From Neobacillus sp. DY30 (GTDB taxonomy: Bacteria > Bacillota > Bacilli > Bacillales > Cytobacillaceae), in contig NZ_CP126093.1 in the NCBI RefSeq assembly GCF_030123065.1, positions 2,732,001-2,796,000 on the forward strand: a stretch of DNA of 64,000 nucleotides, read 5' to 3'. The translations under genes were made by a program, and so were the position numbers. The notes under the pieces are model-generated. The model ran no database searches and was not told where the DNA came from. It saw only the letters and a program-made list of their open reading frames with translations. Each line of letters begins with the position of its first letter. The stretch's first letter is position 1. Shown here piece after piece: positions 60,143 through 64,000 of this stretch.

Positions 60143-61518
60143 GAACCCTTTATGTAAAATTTATTGTTATAACCACTGGAATGATGCTGATAAGTTTTAT
60201 CTTGGCTTTTTTAATCTCAAATACCTATTACCACAAAAAAATAAAGCCATACAATGACGAAAAAAACACAAAGGTTGCGTTAAACATTGCCACTTTTGCA
60301 AACGAACATCCTGACAGCAACCTAGGAGCCTATTTAGAGAACATTTCTGATGTTGGCTATCAACTTTATTTAGTCGACACCCTTGGATATGAACATTATT
60401 TTGGTGAGCCTTTCAGAAATAATAGTCTTCCTGCTTCAACAAAAGAACGTGTATTATATGGTCATATTTTTCACGGTATCCTTCATTACCCGCGTGAAAC
60501 CTTTGTTACAGGCTTTTTTGCCAATGAATTGAGGAACACGATAGGTGTTCCATTAGAACATAACGGGAAAAACTATGCTCTTTTTATAAGGCCGGATATC
60601 AAATTTCTCTTCAAGGAAATGCATGTTTTATTTGGATGGATCCTGCTATTAGCCATCTCTTTATCCATTGTGATGGTACTGATTAACACAAGATATCTAA
60701 TTAAACCTATTTCGACACTAACGAAAGCAACAAAGTGTTTAGCTAATGGAAATTATAATGTGGAACTAGATAGTAAACGTGATGATGAGTTAGGACAGCT
60801 TTCCCAAAGTTTTTTACAAATGGCGAGAAAGTTAGAACAAATGGAGGAAATGAGAAAGGAATTTATCTCCAATATCTCTCATGATATCCAATCACCCCTC
60901 TCCAATATTAAAGGTTATACGAACCTATTGGACCATGAATCAATCAGCAAAGAAGATAGGACCCAATACGTTTCCATCATAAATAGTGAAATTAGAAGAC
61001 TATCTTCCTTAACAAAACAATTATTACTTCTTGCATCGTTAGATCGAAATGAGGATGTGATGAAGAAAAAATGGTTCAATGTTAGTGAGCAAATAAAGGG
61101 GTTAATTCGAAAGCACCAATGGGCAATCAGTGAAAAAGGATTAACACTTAGTTACTCTTTACCTGATATCGAAATCATGGGTGACCCCTCGTTACTTGAG
61201 ACAGTTTGGGATAACCTAATATCCAATGGTATTAAATATAATGTACCTGATGGCAGTATCGAGATATCCATTGAACAAAGAGGAAATTCCGTCTTCGTGA
61301 CGTTTGTTGATACAGGTTTAGGGATGAGCAAGGCGGAAGTGGAACGGATATTTGAACGCTTTTACCGTGCAGATACATCCCGTACAAGAAGTGTTGAAGG
61401 GACGGGCTTAGGCCTCTCAATTGTTGCAAGTATTGTCAAGATCCATAATGGGGTTATTACAGTAAAGAGTACAGAAAAAGAAGGGTCTACTTTTATTATT
61501 GAATTGCCAGTAAAATAG
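60139..61518 (+). CDS. hssS: Haem-sensing histidine kinase HssS
   Basis: 459 residues. TM1 (about 7-29) and TM2 (about 163-183) flank an extracellular sensor with the HssS markers FGEPFR (about 88-93), VTGFF (about 123-127) and RPDI (about 151-154), seen also in the Staphylococcus protein. HAMP follows (about 184-236), then H248 in ISNISHDIQSPLSNIKGY, and the ATP-binding N, G1 and G2 boxes (ETVWDNLISNGIKY, VDTGLGMS, GTGLGLSI). It senses haem and phosphorylates HssR. Confidence 0.9.
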   Translation: MRTLYVKFIVITTGMMLISFILAFLISNTYYHKKIKPYNDEKNTKVALNIATFANEHPDSNLGAYLENISDVGYQLYLVDTLGYEHYFGEPFRNNSLPASTKERVLYGHIFHGILHYPRETFVTGFFANELRNTIGVPLEHNGKNYALFIRPDIKFLFKEMHVLFGWILLLAISLSIVMVLINTRYLIKPISTLTKATKCLANGNYNVELDSKRDDELGQLSQSFLQMARKLEQMEEMRKEFISNISHDIQSPLSNIKGYTNLLDHESISKEDRTQYVSIINSEIRRLSSLTKQLLLLASLDRNEDVMKKKWFNVSEQIKGLIRKHQWAISEKGLTLSYSLPDIEIMGDPSLLETVWDNLISNGIKYNVPDGSIEISIEQRGNSVFVTFVDTGLGMSKAEVERIFERFYRADTSRTRSVEGTGLGLSIVASIVKIHNGVITVKSTEKEGSTFIIELPVK

Positions 61519-61531
61519 AAATTGATAATAG

Positions 61532-61566
61532 AATAGCAGAAGCATCATTTTCATGCTCCTGCTATT
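61532..61566. terminator. Weak bidirectional hairpin between hssS and amidohydrolase genes
   Basis: AATAGCAGAAGCAT / ATGCTCCTGCTATT stem with only TTTG after it. Confidence 0.5.
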
Positions 61567-61582
61567 TGTATCTTAGATAGGA

Positions 61583-62797
61583 TTAATCTCGGTTAATTAC
61601 CTTAATTCCTCTATAGAAAACCTGTTTTATCTTATCAATCTCCGTAATTTCCAGTCCAGGTACACCCTCAGCTACTAAAAAATTGGCTTCTAAACCTACT
61701 TCAAGTCGTCCAAATCGGTCATCTTTTCCTAAAAGCTTAGCTGGATTATCTGTTAGTAATGATAGAATCTTGTTTTCATCATAATTTTGCTTTTTTAAAA
61801 GCTGCATAACAGGCTGAGCGATTAACATTAAGACGTCAGGCCCTTGTAATGATTGGTCTTGAAACGGAAGCCATGAAGTTCCAAGATAGGGTGGGAGATA
61901 GGAGTCCGTTGCAATGGATACAGGTATGTCTTTTTCCACATATTTAAGAATTTCTTCTGGAGAGTTAGGCGCTAAATGTGTACCACCCATTGGGGTAGCA
62001 ACAATTTTAACTCCTTGTTTTACAGATTTCTCCATTTGTTTATCTGTCATTCCGTGTGCATGATGCAAGACATCCACGCCAGCATCTAAGGCTAATTGGA
62101 TACCCTCTTCACCAGCCACATGGGCACCCATCCGCTTGCCTAATCGATGATAGATGGTTACGATCTTTTGTAATTCTTCAAGCGTGTAGATGATTTCTCC
62201 TGCCCGCGGTACTTCTTTATCAGTGAAATTTGCTGGTGTCGCACTGATAAAAATATTTTCCCCAGGATAATCACTCTCTAGAGCAATCATTTGCACGAGT
62301 ACAGGGTCCGCTAAATCGTAATGAGTAACTCTACGTGATTGTGTAATAGAAGTAAAGTGGGCTAAATTCTCAAAACCTATCGAAATGCTAGTTGTGGCAA
62401 AGGAAACATCAATAGGTAGATCACGAACGGCTTTCTGGTAATCTTCTTTTGAAAAATCACAAAGAGGATGCCCGCAAATTTGCTCACCAAGTGCCGTAAT
62501 ACCCGATGACAAGGCATGTAAGAGAATGGTTTTACCTGCCAAAAAATGGGTTTCCGGTGTCACGGGATACAGTGAGGTTGGTGCAAATTCTAGTAAATGA
62601 GTATGGCAATCGACCAGAGAGGGGGTAATCACATAACTCGAACAATCAATCACATCGAGATCAGGATATCCCTCCTTCAACCTCTCCCAGCTGTCAATCG
62701 CAGCAATTTTTCCATTTTCTATGACAATTGCACCGTTTTCCAATGATCCAAGCTGACTAACCGTTACGATTTTCTTTCCTCGAATCATATATCTCAT
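61583..62797 (-). CDS. Metal-dependent amidohydrolase (imidazolonepropionase-like)
   Basis: 404 residues. VITPSLVDCHTHLLEFAPTS contains the HxH motif (CHTHL), HVAGEEGIQLALDAGVDVLHHAHGM the later metal His pair, and PVSIATDSYLPPYLGTSW the catalytic Asp. The N- and C-terminal beta-sandwich strands (GKKIVTVSQLGSLENGAIVIENGKIAAID; FGRLEVGLEANFLVAEG) are typical of the superfamily (Xaa-Pro dipeptidase-like, imidazolonepropionase). It lies 6 bp downstream of the gate-domain transporter, so the substrate is probably a small amide or lactam taken up by that protein (inference). Confidence 0.88.
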   Translation of the reverse strand: MRYMIRGKKIVTVSQLGSLENGAIVIENGKIAAIDSWERLKEGYPDLDVIDCSSYVITPSLVDCHTHLLEFAPTSLYPVTPETHFLAGKTILLHALSSGITALGEQICGHPLCDFSKEDYQKAVRDLPIDVSFATTSISIGFENLAHFTSITQSRRVTHYDLADPVLVQMIALESDYPGENIFISATPANFTDKEVPRAGEIIYTLEELQKIVTIYHRLGKRMGAHVAGEEGIQLALDAGVDVLHHAHGMTDKQMEKSVKQGVKIVATPMGGTHLAPNSPEEILKYVEKDIPVSIATDSYLPPYLGTSWLPFQDQSLQGPDVLMLIAQPVMQLLKKQNYDENKILSLLTDNPAKLLGKDDRFGRLEVGLEANFLVAEGVPGLEITEIDKIKQVFYRGIKVINRD

Positions 62798-62803
62798 TTT
62801 TCG

Positions 62804-63892
62804 TCACACCAAAAATGGAGTTAAGAAATATCCCAATACACACACAGTAATAATTCGAAGAATCATGCCGATAATCGCAGCCTCTAATGTTTCTCTTTCA
62901 TTCAGGCTGGATGTTTCAGCCCAGGTGACAGGCACCTGTCCAAAGATAACTGATAATGGCAGCCCGGAATTGGCTAACACAAACGAACCAACAATTAAAC
63001 GGGGGTCAATGGTGCTGGCGAGATCTGCTAGCTGGGCAACAGCAAGAGTCGGTGCGGCGAGAATAGATACAATCCCTGTTGCTGGTTCAATACTTAAGTA
63101 TGTGAGGACAGAAGATAAGCCTGATTCTATGAAGCTCCATACACCTATGAATTTTAAGGCTCCGATGAAGAAAAATACGGCAGCAACGGCTGGAATGATG
63201 ATTAAAAACAGCAGTTCAACACCTTCTTTAGCGGAGGAGAAAATCGTTTGAGAAAATTTTGTTGCAGGTGTAAACCGCGGTAATTCCTCTAACTCGACTT
63301 TCTTTGTATCTCGATAAATGGTTCTAGATAAAAGAAACGGCACGGCAATAATTGGAACAAAAATAGATAAGATGACAAGTGGAAAGGCATTTATGTTAAA
63401 TGCTGAAAGTGCGATAAGACCTAACACAAAGGTTGCAAAGGATTGAGGGGATTGAATCATCGTCGCGACAGCTATTTTTTGCTCTGCTTTGGTTGCATTC
63501 GCTTTTACTAAAATTGGACCCGAGATTTTTCCGGCAGCGTTAATATCTCCAAGAATATTATAGACACTTGGAATGATCACGGAAGGATTAATTTTGAACC
63601 ACTTCATAATCGGAACAAATAGGCGAATTAACCCATCCGTAAATCCTAAACGTTCCAATAGACGGCCAACAATAACGCTTACTATAATGGCAATTCCAAC
63701 TTCACTTGTTAGAAAAATATCAACAACGATCGGTTTTACTTCTTTAATAATCGTCTCAAATAGGGTAGACAGTGAATTAGGAGCAAATAAGAGCAGAATC
63801 AATGACCCAACGACTAACAATATACCAATGACTTCAAAAGTCTGCCATTTTAATCTAGAGGAATTAGAAACTGAAGCTTGTTCCTTCTCCAT
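62804..63892 (-). CDS. Gate-domain (nucleoside-recognition-like, YjiH type) membrane transporter
   Basis: About 362 residues with about ten helices and two gate (nucleoside recognition) repeats. Markers are ERLGFTDGLIRLFVPIMKWFKINPSVIIPSVYNILGDINAAGKISGPILVKANATKAEQKIAVATMIQSPQSFATFVLGLIAL and the matching AKEGVELLFLIIIPAVAAVFFF. ATG 63892 (MEKEQAS) follows AGGAGG; an upstream ATG at 63910 is in frame. First gene of a two-gene operon with the amidohydrolase. Substrate unknown. Confidence 0.82.
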   Translation of the reverse strand: MEKEQASVSNSSRLKWQTFEVIGILLVVGSLILLLFAPNSLSTLFETIIKEVKPIVVDIFLTSEVGIAIIVSVIVGRLLERLGFTDGLIRLFVPIMKWFKINPSVIIPSVYNILGDINAAGKISGPILVKANATKAEQKIAVATMIQSPQSFATFVLGLIALSAFNINAFPLVILSIFVPIIAVPFLLSRTIYRDTKKVELEELPRFTPATKFSQTIFSSAKEGVELLFLIIIPAVAAVFFFIGALKFIGVWSFIESGLSSVLTYLSIEPATGIVSILAAPTLAVAQLADLASTIDPRLIVGSFVLANSGLPLSVIFGQVPVTWAETSSLNERETLEAAIIGMILRIITVCVLGYFLTPFLV

Positions 63893-64000
63893 AGAAAAAC
63901 CTCCTGCCATTTTTATTTATGGTATGTATGGGCGGGAAATGTGTGTATATCCATTTCTTGGTTAAAGATGCAGGAAGGAACAGTGAACGGGGGATATTCC

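Noticed and set aside
62926..62940. GGTGACAGGCACCTG repeat
   Set aside because: It lies within the coding sequence of the gate-domain protein (GQVPVTW), so it is not an independent repeat insertion.

Overview
The window is chromosomal DNA of a low-GC, endospore-forming Firmicute of the Bacillaceae (Bacillus, Neobacillus or a close genus; the species cannot be fixed from this sequence). The evidence is a tricistronic GerA/GerB/GerC germinant receptor, strong AGGAGG ribosome sites with frequent TTG and GTG starts, a Bacillus-type long SRP RNA beside a B-type RNase P RNA, S-box and preQ1 riboswitches, and homologues of HelD, SwrC, Spx, SaiR, HssRS/HrtAB and YuiH. No tRNA, CRISPR array or intact prophage was seen.

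Layout. 0-6.7 kb: end of an amino-acid permease, a PabB-PabC fusion, a permuted papain-like protein, a decayed IS150-type element lodged in a terminator loop, a SPOR amidase and a MITE-like palindromic element. 6.7-16.4 kb: GNATs, a tightly coupled cluster (kinase-like, GNAT, D-amino-acid PLP enzyme, metallo-beta-lactamase fold), a MarR/MFS efflux pair with three matching operators, DUF4317 and an AraC regulator. 16.5-30.3 kb: a GH3 glycosidase, then small housekeeping or unknown genes with several gene stubs and at least two genes that seem to use ATT/ATC starts. 30.3-37.5 kb: helD with a leader attenuator, adjacent SRP and RNase P RNA genes, and the germinant receptor operon. 38.1-44.5 kb: a SAM (S-box) riboswitch operon encoding a BMP-type nucleoside ABC importer, a SUOX-fold molybdo-oxidoreductase and a nucleoside phosphorylase. 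44.5-53.1 kb: an inverted copy of the MITE-like element, an EamA exporter, a hydrolase, a preQ1-controlled VUT transporter, a 20-unit intergenic tandem repeat, a carboxylesterase, and an SpxA2/SaiR-like redox regulon with four identical-format operators. 53.4-64 kb: an RND exporter (SwrC-like), an AlkD-type protein, the haem efflux/sensing locus hrtBA-hssRS, and an amidohydrolase plus gate-domain transporter operon cut close to the window end.

The best candidate for an undescribed system is the S-box operon. A SAM riboswitch placed over nucleoside import, a molybdo-oxidoreductase and nucleoside phosphorolysis suggests salvage of sulfur-containing nucleosides (methylthioadenosine, SAH or their S-oxides). 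Other features worth following are the large palindromic element present in two inverted copies about 38 kb apart, the 20-21 bp phased tandem array, and the cluster of non-AUG starts.
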